Below, piece after piece: positions 1 to 8,070 of a stretch of 37,792 nucleotides of DNA (the first letter of the stretch is position 1; each line of letters starts with the position of its first letter). The notes under the pieces were generated by a model, which ran no database searches, was not told the origin of the DNA, and saw only the letters and a list, made by a program, of their open reading frames with translations. The position numbers and the translations under genes are program-made. This DNA comes from an uncultured Pseudoflavonifractor sp. (GTDB lineage Bacteria > Bacillota > Clostridia > Oscillospirales > Oscillospiraceae). The stretch spans positions 1 through 37,792 of the forward strand of contig NZ_CALXGI010000024.1 of the NCBI RefSeq assembly GCF_944387805.1, in the 5' to 3' direction.

Positions 1-81
1 CTATCGGGGAGTCCTTTTTTTGTCCATAGCTATAAGCTCTTTATCCACTGGCAGACCCAGTGGTTCTTTAAGCAATACAAC

Positions 82-109
82 AGGCGGCAGCCATTTCAGA
101 CTGCCGCCT
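82..109 (-). terminator. Hairpin downstream of the LPXTG protein gene
   Basis: A 9-bp perfect stem (82-90 with 101-109) with a 10-nt loop lies 19 bases past the stop codon of the minus-strand surface-protein gene. The sequence after it on that strand is only mildly T-rich (GTTGTATTG), so it is a weak intrinsic terminator candidate. I see no gene in bases 1-127. Confidence 0.5.
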
Positions 110-127
110 GCGCTGTGTATTACAAAG

Positions 128-2704
128 CTATTCTGCCGTGTCTGCCGCCCAGGCCTTCCGGCTCTTGCGGAAGAGTACCAGGGCCAGGCCGGCCGCCATG
201 AGAGAGGCCGTCAGAGCCAAGATGCCCAAGGCCGCGCGGGCGGCGGAGGTCTGCGCCAGCGTACCAGTCTGGGGCAGGCTGCCGGTGGGGGTGCCCTCAT
301 CATGAATCTCAACATCGCCGCCGATATCGCCGCCAGTGCTGCCGGCATTGCTGCTCTCGCCGGTGCTGCCAGTGTCGGGCAGGTCGGTGGTGGGCGTCTG
401 GCCGTCGTCAATGTCCACCTCGCCGCCCTCGCCGGGGATCTCGGGCAGGCCGCCGGTGGGGGTGTCGCCATCGTCAATCTCGGTCCCGCCGGCCATATAG
501 TACACGTTGACGGTCTTGTTGCTGTTGAGAACGCCGGTCACATCGTCGCCCTCAGTGGCGTCATAGGTGTAGCCCTCAATGGCAATGGCATCGTACTCGC
601 TCACGTCATACCGGCTGCCCTGAATACGGCTGGGGCTGACATAGCTCTCGGCGATCTTGCTGTTGTCGGCCCGGTCCAGATAGTTAACGGTGACGTGGTA
701 GTAGTTGTAGCTGGGAGTGGGATCGGGAGTGGGCTCAGGGGTGGGCTCGGCATAGGTCCAGGTGCCGGTCAGGGTCACGCTGCCCTCGGGCATGGTGAAC
801 TTGCCGTCGGTGATGGTAATGCCCTCGGCCTTCCAGCCGGAGAAGGTGTAGTTGTCAGGGATGGTACTGGGCTCTGTGGAGACAGTTACTTCGTCATCCT
901 TGGCATACTTGTTGCTGTCCACAGGGGCGGTGTAGCCGCTGGGCACGCTGCCCTCGTACTTATAGGTCACGGTGTAGGTGCTGGGCTCAGGCTCGGTGCC
1001 CTTTTCCTCCCACTGGGCGTACAGGTTCACGTCTTTTGTCATGGGGATGGGATCACCAGCCTTATAAGGAGTGCCGCTGCCGTCAGCCGCAGTGTTCCAG
1101 CCGGTAAACTCGTAGCCCTCGCGGGTGGGGGTAATGCCGGCGCTGACCGTGGCGGTGGTTCCCAGGCCGTGGACAGAGAACGCGATGGGGCTCTCATTGT
1201 CTTCCACATTGCGGTAGTAGTTCAGGATACGGACTTCAGTGGTACCCTCGCCCTTGGTGTAAACAATACCGTCCACATGCCAGCCGGGGCACTGACCGGT
1301 ATAGTCCGTACCATTATCCATCTCCTTGACCACATACCAGACAACGCCCTGGGTGGCGGGGTCAAAGTCCTTGCCCAGTGCAGTCTTGATGGCATCATCG
1401 GCAGGAGCGGTATCGATGTGTTTTGCCACCTCGGCAAAGGCCTCGCTGAGCTTCACGCCGTTGATTGCGCCGTTTTCAATGGGACCATAGTAGGTGGTCC
1501 AGGCGGCGGTGCCGTCCACCTTGCCGGTGAGCGCGCCGGTTCCGTCGTCATTGTGAGCGGGCTTATAGTAGCTGGAATCATACTGGGTGGTGCCGTCCTC
1601 AATGGGAATCACACCGTCGGTGCGGATGAAGAACCAGGCGTCATAGGTCTCAGCCGCGGGCTCGTCGAGCTGCCAAACGGCGTAGAGATCAACATCTCCG
1701 CCATCGGCAGGAATCGAGAAAGATGTGGCCGGAGTGGTGGCCTCGGGGTCGGTGGACCAGCCCAGGAGGGTATGGCCCTCATAATTCAGGCCCTCAATGG
1801 TCATGGTAGTAAAGCTCTCACCGGCCATATAGCCATTGGGATCAGTGGTAACGGTTTCGGTGCCGTTATTGTGATGATAATTCACATTGTACACACGTAC
1901 TTTGCCGTCCAGATGCCAGGCCTCCCGGTTTTCCACGTAGCCGTCAGCTCCGCTGGCACAGTGCAGCGTGTACCACTCAACATCACTCAGGTCGATCGTG
2001 TTGTCATTGTAGCGGGCAATATTAGCCAGAGCGGCAGAAATTTCATCTGCATACTCGCTACACCGCGCCTCACCGCCAGTTCTGTACTCAGTGCTTGCGT
2101 CAGGCAGATTCATCTTAATTTCGCCCACGGTGATGTATCCCCGGCCGTTATCCTGCCCAAGGCCATCCACAGCCTTCAGATAGACGTAGACGCTCTCGCT
2201 TTCCTCGGGAGTGGGGTCGGTGGGCCGCAGGCTCTCCTTCAGAGACACTTCATAGATGGGGACTGCTGCACCCTGTTCAGTAATCAGCGTACATGCCAGA
2301 TCGCTTTCGGGAACACTCCGCACAGTCCCGTCGCAGAACTTGATGTCAAACTGCTTAATCTCATTGGGTCCCGCCTTACCATATCGTGTCATGGAGAAGG
2401 AGATGGAGTGGCACTGCGCCGCCACATTGTTTATCATTCTGCGGCTCTCACCTTCGATAAGGCTGAAATCCTGTTTAAACACGATGGTAACGTTCTCTAC
2501 ATCACCCTCGTAGCCATAGTAATCCTTCAGTTCTTCCAGCGCGGAATAGGTTACATGGTACTCAAACATTCTGCCGTCAAGGCTACCGGGAGTATCCTCA
2601 CCGTTGGGCAGCTCGATAGCCAGCGCGCTGATGGACAGGGCGCTTACCACCATACAGAACACCATAAGAAGTGCCAGCGCCCTTTTGCTCATTCTTGCCA
2701 ACAT
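128..2704 (-). CDS. LPXTG-anchored multidomain surface protein
   Basis: A secreted, wall-anchored protein of 858 residues. The N-terminus is a signal peptide (ARMSKRALALLMVFCMVV followed by an ALA cleavage site). The centre holds Listeria-Bacteroides/InlB-B type repeats with the marks GWSTDPEATTP...LYAVW (around residues 300-360) and GWNTAADGSG...LYAQW (around 510-570), then a related beta-rich repeat ending in LTGTW and a MucBP-like segment (YYHVTVNYLDRADNSKIAES). A Pro/Thr/Gly-rich linker leads to LPQTG at residues 810-814, a hydrophobic helix and an RKSRK tail: a complete sortase signal. The start at 2704 is chosen because AAGGAG lies 7 bases upstream; the in-frame ATG at 2710 sits too close to it. 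A sortase gene lies 1.6 kb away across a divergent promoter region. Adhesion or matrix binding is likely, but the ligand cannot be read from the sequence. Confidence 0.9.
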   Translation of the reverse strand: MLARMSKRALALLMVFCMVVSALSISALAIELPNGEDTPGSLDGRMFEYHVTYSALEELKDYYGYEGDVENVTIVFKQDFSLIEGESRRMINNVAAQCHSISFSMTRYGKAGPNEIKQFDIKFCDGTVRSVPESDLACTLITEQGAAVPIYEVSLKESLRPTDPTPEESESVYVYLKAVDGLGQDNGRGYITVGEIKMNLPDASTEYRTGGEARCSEYADEISAALANIARYNDNTIDLSDVEWYTLHCASGADGYVENREAWHLDGKVRVYNVNYHHNNGTETVTTDPNGYMAGESFTTMTIEGLNYEGHTLLGWSTDPEATTPATSFSIPADGGDVDLYAVWQLDEPAAETYDAWFFIRTDGVIPIEDGTTQYDSSYYKPAHNDDGTGALTGKVDGTAAWTTYYGPIENGAINGVKLSEAFAEVAKHIDTAPADDAIKTALGKDFDPATQGVVWYVVKEMDNGTDYTGQCPGWHVDGIVYTKGEGTTEVRILNYYRNVEDNESPIAFSVHGLGTTATVSAGITPTREGYEFTGWNTAADGSGTPYKAGDPIPMTKDVNLYAQWEEKGTEPEPSTYTVTYKYEGSVPSGYTAPVDSNKYAKDDEVTVSTEPSTIPDNYTFSGWKAEGITITDGKFTMPEGSVTLTGTWTYAEPTPEPTPDPTPSYNYYHVTVNYLDRADNSKIAESYVSPSRIQGSRYDVSEYDAIAIEGYTYDATEGDDVTGVLNSNKTVNVYYMAGGTEIDDGDTPTGGLPEIPGEGGEVDIDDGQTPTTDLPDTGSTGESSNAGSTGGDIGGDVEIHDEGTPTGSLPQTGTLAQTSAARAALGILALTASLMAAGLALVLFRKSRKAWAADTAE

Positions 2705-2916
2705 GCTCATTCTCCTTCCTCGTGTTACGGGGCAGTTGTAAGTATGCGGCAGCCGGACGGGCATGGCGGCGTTTCCCTCCGCTTTAGCCTCCTGGCTTTG
2801 CGTCCCGGTCTTTCGGCCGGTTTGCCCTTTTCAGCTCCGGATGCGGTCGTTTTTCTCCCTTCTCAGCTGCAAAAGGGGAAAATATTTCATCCGGCGTTGC
2901 CTACACTCTATCATGA

Positions 2917-2939
2917 TTCGGTTACATTTACGGTTATAT
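2917..2939. repeat. Direct repeat, possible SARP operator
   Basis: Two 11-base units, TTCGGTTACAT (2917-2927) and TACGGTTATAT (2929-2939), match at 9 of 11 positions and are 12 bases apart. On the minus strand, 8 bases separate the downstream TAACCG from a TAGAGT hexamer (2910-2905), a possible -10 of the surface-protein gene. Known SARP regulators bind direct repeats of about 11-bp period that overlap the -35 and end 8 bp before the -10. Assignment to the adjacent regulator is inference. Confidence 0.35.
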
Positions 2940-3040
2940 TTTAAAAATATATTTTTTTCTCATTTCCCCTTTCTCTCCCCGCGCCTTTTGAAAAAACCTT
3001 GTCAAAATAGAAAAAAGCTCTTCCAGCCTTTTCAATCCTG

Positions 3041-3049
3041 TGGTATAAT
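3041..3049 (+). promoter_or_regulatory. Extended -10 promoter of the SARP-type regulator
   Basis: TGGTATAAT is a perfect extended -10 (TGn plus TATAAT), 69 bases upstream of the chosen start codon. The -35 region is poor, as is common for extended -10 promoters. Confidence 0.6.
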
Positions 3050-3117
3050 TGGGAATAACCTTGGGGTTTGCAATTTTCCATTTCTTCGTAGAATACGGAC
3101 GAAAGCAGGTGCCTGTC

Positions 3118-4317
3118 ATGAGTGATTCCGCTGATGTGAAAAACGTTAAAATTACCATGTTGGGCGGGTTTTCCATCTCTGTGAACGGGCATATCCTGAC
3201 CGATGAAACAAATCGCTCCCAAAAGCTCTGGAATGTGCTCTCCTATCTTCTGGTCCATCGGGACCGGAACGTCCCCCAAAGCGAATTCATCGAGCAGTTC
3301 TGGCCTGGGGAGAACAGCGCCAATCCGGTCAACGCCCTGAAAACCCTGCTCTATCGGGTGCGGGCCATGCTGGAGCCTCTGTTCGGTCCGGAAATTGAAC
3401 CGATTCTCTCCCGCCGGGGCTCCTACTCCTGGAATCCGGCCATCGCCTGCTCGCTGGACATTGACGAGTTTGATGCCCTGTGCCACAAGGCCACCGACGG
3501 CCGCCTGTCTGACGAAAGCCGTCTGTCCCTCTACCGGCAGGCGGAGCGGCTCTACCAGGGGGATTTTCTGCCCAAGCTGGAGGGCTCCCTGTGGACCATC
3601 CCCTATACGGTGGAGTACCACAACCTCTATCTCCAGATGATTAAGGACTACGCCGCTCTGCTGGAGAAGAAGAACCTCTTTGAAGAGATGACCGCAGTGT
3701 GCACCCGGGCCAGTCATCTGGACGCTCTGGACGAGACTCTGCACATCCTCATCGTCCGCTCCCTGCTGCGCCAGGGCAACGACACCGCCGCCCTGGCCCA
3801 CTACGAGTCCGCCACCGACCTGCTCTACCGCAACCTGGGCGTGCGCCCCTCCCAGGAGCTGCGGGAGCTGTACAACGAAATTATGAGCGTGGAGAAGTCC
3901 CTGGAGACCGACCTGGAGGCCATTCAGGACGACCTGCGGGAGACCGCCGCCCGGCCGGGCGCCTTTGTGTGCGAGTACGGCTTCTTCCGCGAGGCCTACC
4001 GGCTGGAGGCCCGCCGGGCCGCCCGGAGCGGCACCTCAGTCCACATCGCCCTCATCACCGTTTCCCTGCCCGACGGAGGCATGCCCCCGCTGAATGTGCT
4101 GGCCGCCACCATGGACCAGCTTCAGGAGGTGCTCTCCGGCAATCTGCGCCGGGGCGACGTGGTGTCCAAATACTCGGGCGCCCAGTTTGTTGTGATGCTG
4201 CCCGCCGCAAACTTTGAAAACAGCGCCATGGTCATGGAGCGGGTGGTGTCCGCCTTCTACCGGCAGCACCGGCGGAACTTTCTCAAGCTCTCCTATAAAA
4301 TCCGGGCGCTGGACTGA
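3118..4317 (+). CDS. SARP/BTAD-family transcriptional regulator with GGDEF-like C-terminus
   Basis: A 399-residue cytoplasmic regulator. Residues 9-95 form an OmpR-type winged-helix domain (KITMLGGFSISVNG; later NALKTLLYRVRAML). Residues about 115-260 are a helical BTAD/TPR region (LYRQAERLYQGDFLP, TLHILIVRSLLRQG, RPSQELRELYNEI). This order is that of AfsR/SARP activators. The last 120 residues (from GAFVCEYGFF) resemble a GGDEF fold with RRGDVVSKYSGAQFVVMLP where active enzymes have RYGGDEF, so cyclic-di-GMP synthesis is unlikely and a sensory or dimerising role is more plausible. The start ATG at 3118 follows GCAGGTG; upstream in-frame codons overlap the promoter. It lies 36 bases before the sortase gene and divergent from the LPXTG gene, so it probably controls this surface locus. 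Confidence 0.8.
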   Translation: MSDSADVKNVKITMLGGFSISVNGHILTDETNRSQKLWNVLSYLLVHRDRNVPQSEFIEQFWPGENSANPVNALKTLLYRVRAMLEPLFGPEIEPILSRRGSYSWNPAIACSLDIDEFDALCHKATDGRLSDESRLSLYRQAERLYQGDFLPKLEGSLWTIPYTVEYHNLYLQMIKDYAALLEKKNLFEEMTAVCTRASHLDALDETLHILIVRSLLRQGNDTAALAHYESATDLLYRNLGVRPSQELRELYNEIMSVEKSLETDLEAIQDDLRETAARPGAFVCEYGFFREAYRLEARRAARSGTSVHIALITVSLPDGGMPPLNVLAATMDQLQEVLSGNLRRGDVVSKYSGAQFVVMLPAANFENSAMVMERVVSAFYRQHRRNFLKLSYKIRALD

Positions 4318-4353
4318 CGCCCATCCATATTTTTTATTCAAGGTATATCTGCT

Positions 4354-5118
4354 ATGAAAACACACGCGAAAGGCGCTGTCATCGCGGCCGCTGCGGCCGT
4401 TGTGCTGCTGATTGCAGCGGTGGCGCTGATTATCTGGGGCCGGCAGCCCCAATACGAGATCGTGGTGCCCTCCACGGCGCCGGCGGTCTCCGTCACACCC
4501 ACGCCGGAGCCCACGCCCACAGAGTCCGAGGCTCCGCCGCCTACCCCCACGCCCCTCACCTATAAAGAAGTTCTGGAGGAGCCGGAGGACGGACTGCCCA
4601 CCGACAAGGTCTTTGTCACGGAAACCCGCAAAAACTACCGGAGCGGCGACCTGCGGCTCATTATCCCCAAGCTGGAGGTGGATGAGCCGATCCTGAACGG
4701 TGTGGACGAGCAGACCCTGCTTCAGGGCGAGGGGCTGTACGATTACGCCCAGCTTCCCGGCGAGAGCCGGTCCAACACCTCCATTGCCGGGCACCGCAAC
4801 TGGATCCGGGGCGGCAAGATTACTCTGGACCAGCCTTTCTCCTTCCTGGATACTCTGACAGAGGGCGATTACCTCTATCTGGTGTATGGAGAGAACATCT
4901 ATCAGTACCTCTTTGAGTACCAGGAGGTGGTGGAGCCTGACGACTGGGGTCCCATCTACAAGACGGATCACTCCTGCGTCACTCTGACCACCTGTACTCC
5001 CGTGGGCATCTCCGACCACCGGCTCATTGTCCGCGGCGCCCTGGTGGATATCATTCCCCTGTCTGACGACTATGCTTATCCCTCGAATGCGGAAGAGGAG
5101 GCCGCGCTTCACTCATGA
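4354..5118 (+). CDS. Sortase, membrane-anchored transpeptidase
   Basis: This 254-residue sortase cleaves an LPXTG-type signal and joins the protein to peptidoglycan outside the cell. It has an N-terminal membrane anchor (residues about 8-29), a Pro/Thr/Glu-rich spacer (VTPTPEPTPTESEAPPPTP) and a beta-barrel catalytic domain. Catalytic residues are visible: His147 in IAGHRNWI, Cys214 in TLTTCTP and Arg223 in DHRLIVRG. The TLTTCTP motif and N-terminal anchor suit a class D or E housekeeping-like sortase more than class B, but the class is uncertain. Its stop codon overlaps the start of the transglutaminase gene (ATGA). The LPQTG protein at the left edge is the obvious substrate. Confidence 0.92.
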   Translation: MKTHAKGAVIAAAAAVVLLIAAVALIIWGRQPQYEIVVPSTAPAVSVTPTPEPTPTESEAPPPTPTPLTYKEVLEEPEDGLPTDKVFVTETRKNYRSGDLRLIIPKLEVDEPILNGVDEQTLLQGEGLYDYAQLPGESRSNTSIAGHRNWIRGGKITLDQPFSFLDTLTEGDYLYLVYGENIYQYLFEYQEVVEPDDWGPIYKTDHSCVTLTTCTPVGISDHRLIVRGALVDIIPLSDDYAYPSNAEEEAALHS

Positions 5119-6032
5119 GATTCTTCAAATCGATGAAAAAAACAACTCGGATTCTCTGCGCCGTCCTGGCCGTGGTTCTGGTGGCCGGCGTATCCATTCC
5201 CCTGCTGGCTCAGGCCGGCGTCATTCCCCACAAGGAGGCCGTCCAGAGCGGCGTCACGGTGTACAAGAACAGCAAGGCCACTGTGGATGCCTCCAATCTG
5301 GCCCTGGGCTTTGTGTCGGTGTCCTACACCGGCGGCAAGGACGTGCGCATCAAGGTCCAGATCACCAAGACCGGCGGCACCACCTATACCTATAATCTCA
5401 ACAACAAGGGCGCCGCTGAGACCTTCCCCCTCACTGAGGGCGACGGCAAGTACACGGTCAAGGTGTTTGAGAACACCAGCGGCACCAAGTATGCCCAGGC
5501 CTACTCCTGCCCTCTGGAGCTGAAGCTGAGCAGCGAGTTCTCCCCGTTCCTCTACCCCAACCAGTATGTCAACTTCAACGACGAGTCCAAGGTCGTGGCC
5601 AAGGCTGCCGAGCTGAGCAAGGGGCTGAAAACCGACCTGGACAAGGTCACCGCCATTTACCACTACGTCATCAATAACATCACCTACGACTATGAGCTGG
5701 CCGCCACTGTGCCCTCCGGCTATCTGCCCGATGTGGACGCGGTTTTGGCAAGCGGCAAGGGCATCTGCTTTGACTATGCTGCCGTCATGGCCGCCATGCT
5801 CCGCAGCCAGAACATCCCCTGCAAGCTGATTGTGGGCTATGCGGGGACGGTGTATCACGCCTGGATTAATGTGTACATCGAGGGCGTGGGCTGGGTGGAC
5901 CACCTTATCTACTTCAACGGCGAGGACTGGTCCCTGATGGACCCCACCTTTGTCTCCAACGGCAAGGATAACCCTGCCGTCCTCCAGTACGTGGGCGACG
6001 GCACCAACTACACCGAGAAATACGCCTATTGA
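5115..6032 (+). CDS. Secreted transglutaminase-like domain protein
   Basis: A 305-residue exported protein. A signal peptide or signal anchor covers residues about 8-35 (TTRILCAVLAVVLVAGVSIP, then LAQAG). Residues 40-135 look like a beta-sandwich. The C-terminal half is a papain-like transglutaminase core with the triad Cys218 (GKGICFDYA), His248 (VYHAWINVY) and Asp276 (SLMDPTF). Such domains act as cysteine proteases or amide-crosslinking enzymes on the cell surface; the reaction here is not known. The ATG overlaps the sortase stop codon by 4 bases, so the two are translationally coupled. A protein-crosslinking or maturation role alongside the sortase is inference. Confidence 0.85.
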   Translation: MRFFKSMKKTTRILCAVLAVVLVAGVSIPLLAQAGVIPHKEAVQSGVTVYKNSKATVDASNLALGFVSVSYTGGKDVRIKVQITKTGGTTYTYNLNNKGAAETFPLTEGDGKYTVKVFENTSGTKYAQAYSCPLELKLSSEFSPFLYPNQYVNFNDESKVVAKAAELSKGLKTDLDKVTAIYHYVINNITYDYELAATVPSGYLPDVDAVLASGKGICFDYAAVMAAMLRSQNIPCKLIVGYAGTVYHAWINVYIEGVGWVDHLIYFNGEDWSLMDPTFVSNGKDNPAVLQYVGDGTNYTEKYAY

Positions 6033-6036
6033 TTGC

Positions 6037-6075
6037 CCTGCCCTGAGCCAGCGTTCCGCGCCGGCTCAGGGCAGG
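6037..6075 (+). repeat. Inverted repeat after the transglutaminase gene
   Basis: A 13-bp perfect stem (6037-6049 with 6063-6075, 13-nt loop) follows the transglutaminase stop codon by 4 bases. There is no T-tract after it, so it may be an mRNA 3'-end stabiliser or a weak terminator that separates the sortase locus from the pilus-like operon. Confidence 0.5.
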
Positions 6076-6138
6076 CGACATTCCATCCATTCATTGCGGG
6101 CAGGCCGCCTGCTCTATTACATCCGGAGGTGTTGCCCT

Positions 6139-7188
6139 ATGGCAAAGGAACGGAGTACCGCGCCCCTCAGCGCCGACGCGCTGAGCGTGTTCTGCTACCA
6201 GCTCTCCCTGATGATGCGCGCCGGCATCAGCTCCGAAGAGGGCGTGGAGGTGCTGGCCGAGGACGCGGCCGACCCCAGAAGCAAGGCGCTGCTGGACTCT
6301 CTCTACGCCGCCCTGCTGGGCGGCGCTCCGCTGTCCGAAGCCCTCAGCGCCAGCGGCGCCTTCCCGGGTTATATGGTGCGCATGGTGGAGATCGGCCAGG
6401 CCGCCGGCCGGCTGGACCAGGTTCTCTCCGCCCTGGCCGCCTACTACCGCCGGGAGTCGGAGACCGCGTCGGCCATCCGCCGGGCCGTTCTCTATCCCGC
6501 TGTCATGGCGGTGCTGGTGGCGGCGGTGTTTCTGGTGCTCATGACCCGGGTGCTCCCCGTGTTCCAGCAGGTGTTTCAGCAGCTGGGCCTGACCCTCTCC
6601 CCCGCCGCCCAGGCCCTGATGACCGCGGGCGCGGCCGGGCAGTATATCGGCGGCGCCCTGGTGGCGCTGCTGGCTGTGGGCGCCATTGTTCTGCTGGCAC
6701 TGTCCCGGCGGCAGTCTGCCGGGGCTCAGTCCGTGGAGGCCCGTCTGCTGGGCAAGGGGAAAGCTGCCCAGGCGGTGGACCGGAGCCGCTTCTCCTCCGC
6801 CATGGCCCTCATGCTCTCCAGCGGCCTGCCCCTGGACGAGGCCATGGACCGCACCGTCCACCTGCTGGAGGGCTCCGCCCTGGCCCCCGCGCTGAAAAAC
6901 TGCCAGGCCCGCATGGAGCAGGGCGAGGACTTCCACAAGGCTGTCGCCGCCTGCGGGCTGCTGGATGGCCTTCAGGCCGGGCTGCTGGGGGCCGGGTTCC
7001 GCGCCGGCGCGCCTGAACAGGCCATGGAGGAGCTGGCCTCCCGCTGTCAGGATGAGGCCGACCAGCGGCTCTCCGCTCTGCTCTCCCGGCTGGAGTTTGC
7101 TCTGGTGCTGCTGCTGTGTGTGGCCGTGGGACTGGTGCTGCTGTCGGTCATGCTGCCCCTGCTGGGCGTGCTGACCGCCATCGGCTGA
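6139..7188 (+). CDS. pilC: PilC/GspF-type inner-membrane platform protein
   Basis: A 349-residue polytopic protein with two T2SSF domains. The first has FCYQLSLMMRAGISSEEGVE and the diagnostic MVRMVEIGQAAGRLDQVLSAL; the second has SRFSSAMALMLSSGLPLDEAM. Membrane segments lie near residues 118-140, 170-195 and 320-345. PilC/GspF proteins sit in the cytoplasmic membrane and couple the hexameric ATPase to pilin polymerisation. It is shorter than the usual 400 or so residues, mainly at the N-terminus. The start ATG at 6139 has CCGGAGGTG 7 bases upstream; longer readings run back into the transglutaminase gene. It opens an operon of pilin-like proteins and a PilT-like ATPase. Confidence 0.87.
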   Translation: MAKERSTAPLSADALSVFCYQLSLMMRAGISSEEGVEVLAEDAADPRSKALLDSLYAALLGGAPLSEALSASGAFPGYMVRMVEIGQAAGRLDQVLSALAAYYRRESETASAIRRAVLYPAVMAVLVAAVFLVLMTRVLPVFQQVFQQLGLTLSPAAQALMTAGAAGQYIGGALVALLAVGAIVLLALSRRQSAGAQSVEARLLGKGKAAQAVDRSRFSSAMALMLSSGLPLDEAMDRTVHLLEGSALAPALKNCQARMEQGEDFHKAVAACGLLDGLQAGLLGAGFRAGAPEQAMEELASRCQDEADQRLSALLSRLEFALVLLLCVAVGLVLLSVMLPLLGVLTAIG

Positions 7189-7216
7189 CCGATATCTGGG
7201 AAAGGAGGACTCCGCC

Positions 7217-7534
7217 ATGGGCGGCAGACGAACCTCATGGGTGCGGCGGATTCTGCCCGCCGCCGTGTTTCTTATCGCTCTGGCAGCGGCCGGCCTGCTG
7301 TTCACCCGGGTTATCAGCGTCCGCACCGATGCGGAGGTCCTCTCTCTGGCGGAGGAGGGCGTCCGGCGGGCAGCGGTGGAGTGCTATGCCCTGGAGGGCT
7401 TCTACCCCAGAAGCCTGGACTATCTGGTGGAGAACTACGGCGTCACCGCCGGGGACGGCCGGTACATCATCTCCTATCAGTATGTGGCCTCCAACCTGAT
7501 GCCCGACATCACAGTGCTGTCCCTGGGGGAATAG
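7217..7534 (+). CDS. Small one-TM pseudopilin-like protein
   Basis: 105 residues: an arginine-rich start, a membrane helix at residues 12-30 (ILPAAVFLIALAAAGLLF), then an alpha segment and a small globular end. The pattern DAEVLSLAEEGVRRAAVECYALEGFYP followed by a YP-centred loop recalls the N-terminal helix and following loop of minor pilins and GspG-like pseudopilins, but there is no prepilin peptidase site with Gly-Phe-Thr. AAAGGAGG precedes the ATG. The position between pilC and pilT-like genes supports a pilus or secretion role. No named family is recognised with confidence. Confidence 0.7.
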   Translation: MGGRRTSWVRRILPAAVFLIALAAAGLLFTRVISVRTDAEVLSLAEEGVRRAAVECYALEGFYPRSLDYLVENYGVTAGDGRYIISYQYVASNLMPDITVLSLGE

Positions 7535-7572
7535 CTCTTCCCCGCGAAAACGCTTTGTAAGGGGGTGTCCCC

Positions 7573-8070
7573 ATGAAAACCCATTCCGGCGGCGCCGGGC
7601 TGCGTCGGGTGGTCGTCGTGTGCCTGGCAGGGCTGTTTGCCCTGCTGGCCATGGGCGTGACCCTGATGGGCACCGGCGTGTACCGCGCCGTGGTTGACGA
7701 CGCCAACGCCAATTCCGCCCAGCGCACCGCCCTGTCCTATGTCGTCAATCAGATCCGCCGGGCGGATGCGGGGGGCGTGTCCGTGGGCGCCTTCGGCGGC
7801 GGGGACGCCCTGCGCCTCACCGAGACCGGCGGGGACGGCAGCGTATATGTCACCCTGATCTACTGCTTTGAAGGTTCCCTCCGGGAGCTGTACATGGAGG
7901 AGGGCACCGGCCTGGCGCCGGAGGACGGCATGGCCCTGCTGGAGCTGTCCTCCCTGGATCTGTCCGTCACGGAGAACGGCGGACTGGATATCACGGTCTC
8001 TGACGGGGTTCACCAGTGGTCGGTTAGCCTGTACCCCCGCACCGGCGTGGAGGAGGTGGGCGAGCTGTGA
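7573..8070 (+). CDS. One-TM pilus-operon protein, possibly DUF4860 family
   Basis: 165 residues with an N-terminal membrane helix (VVVVCLAGLFALLAMGVTLM) and an exported beta-rich domain. After the helix comes NANSAQRTALSYVVNQIRRAD, a pattern also found in minor pilins of the GspJ/PilW kind, and then FGGGDALRLTETGG and VTLIYCFEGSLRELY. The family looks like DUF4860, known from clostridial type II/IV secretion gene clusters, but that name is from memory. AAGGGGGTG precedes the ATG. The last codons overlap the GTG start of the next gene. Confidence 0.72.
   Translation: MKTHSGGAGLRRVVVVCLAGLFALLAMGVTLMGTGVYRAVVDDANANSAQRTALSYVVNQIRRADAGGVSVGAFGGGDALRLTETGGDGSVYVTLIYCFEGSLRELYMEEGTGLAPEDGMALLELSSLDLSVTENGGLDITVSDGVHQWSVSLYPRTGVEEVGEL

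Larger units (their letters stand above)
2705..3117. promoter_or_regulatory. Divergent intergenic region
   Basis: This 413-base AT-richer gap separates the minus-strand surface-protein gene from the plus-strand SARP-type regulator gene. It contains the regulator promoter (3041-3049) and a direct repeat at 2917-2939. I see no small gene in it; the open frames crossing it lack start and ribosome-binding signals. Confidence 0.6.

Noticed and set aside
20..2944. 974-codon plus-strand open frame opposite the LPXTG protein gene
   Set aside because: It is antisense to a gene with a signal peptide, domains and a sorting signal. Its protein is a Gly/Ala/Val-rich, motif-free string typical of the shadow of GC-rich codons, and it has no ribosome site.
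3118..4317. Active diguanylate cyclase
   Set aside because: The GGDEF motif is replaced by SGAQF and the length is marginal, so catalysis is not supported.
6037..6075. Intrinsic terminator after the transglutaminase gene
   Set aside because: The stem is good but there is no T-tract, so I list it only as an inverted repeat.
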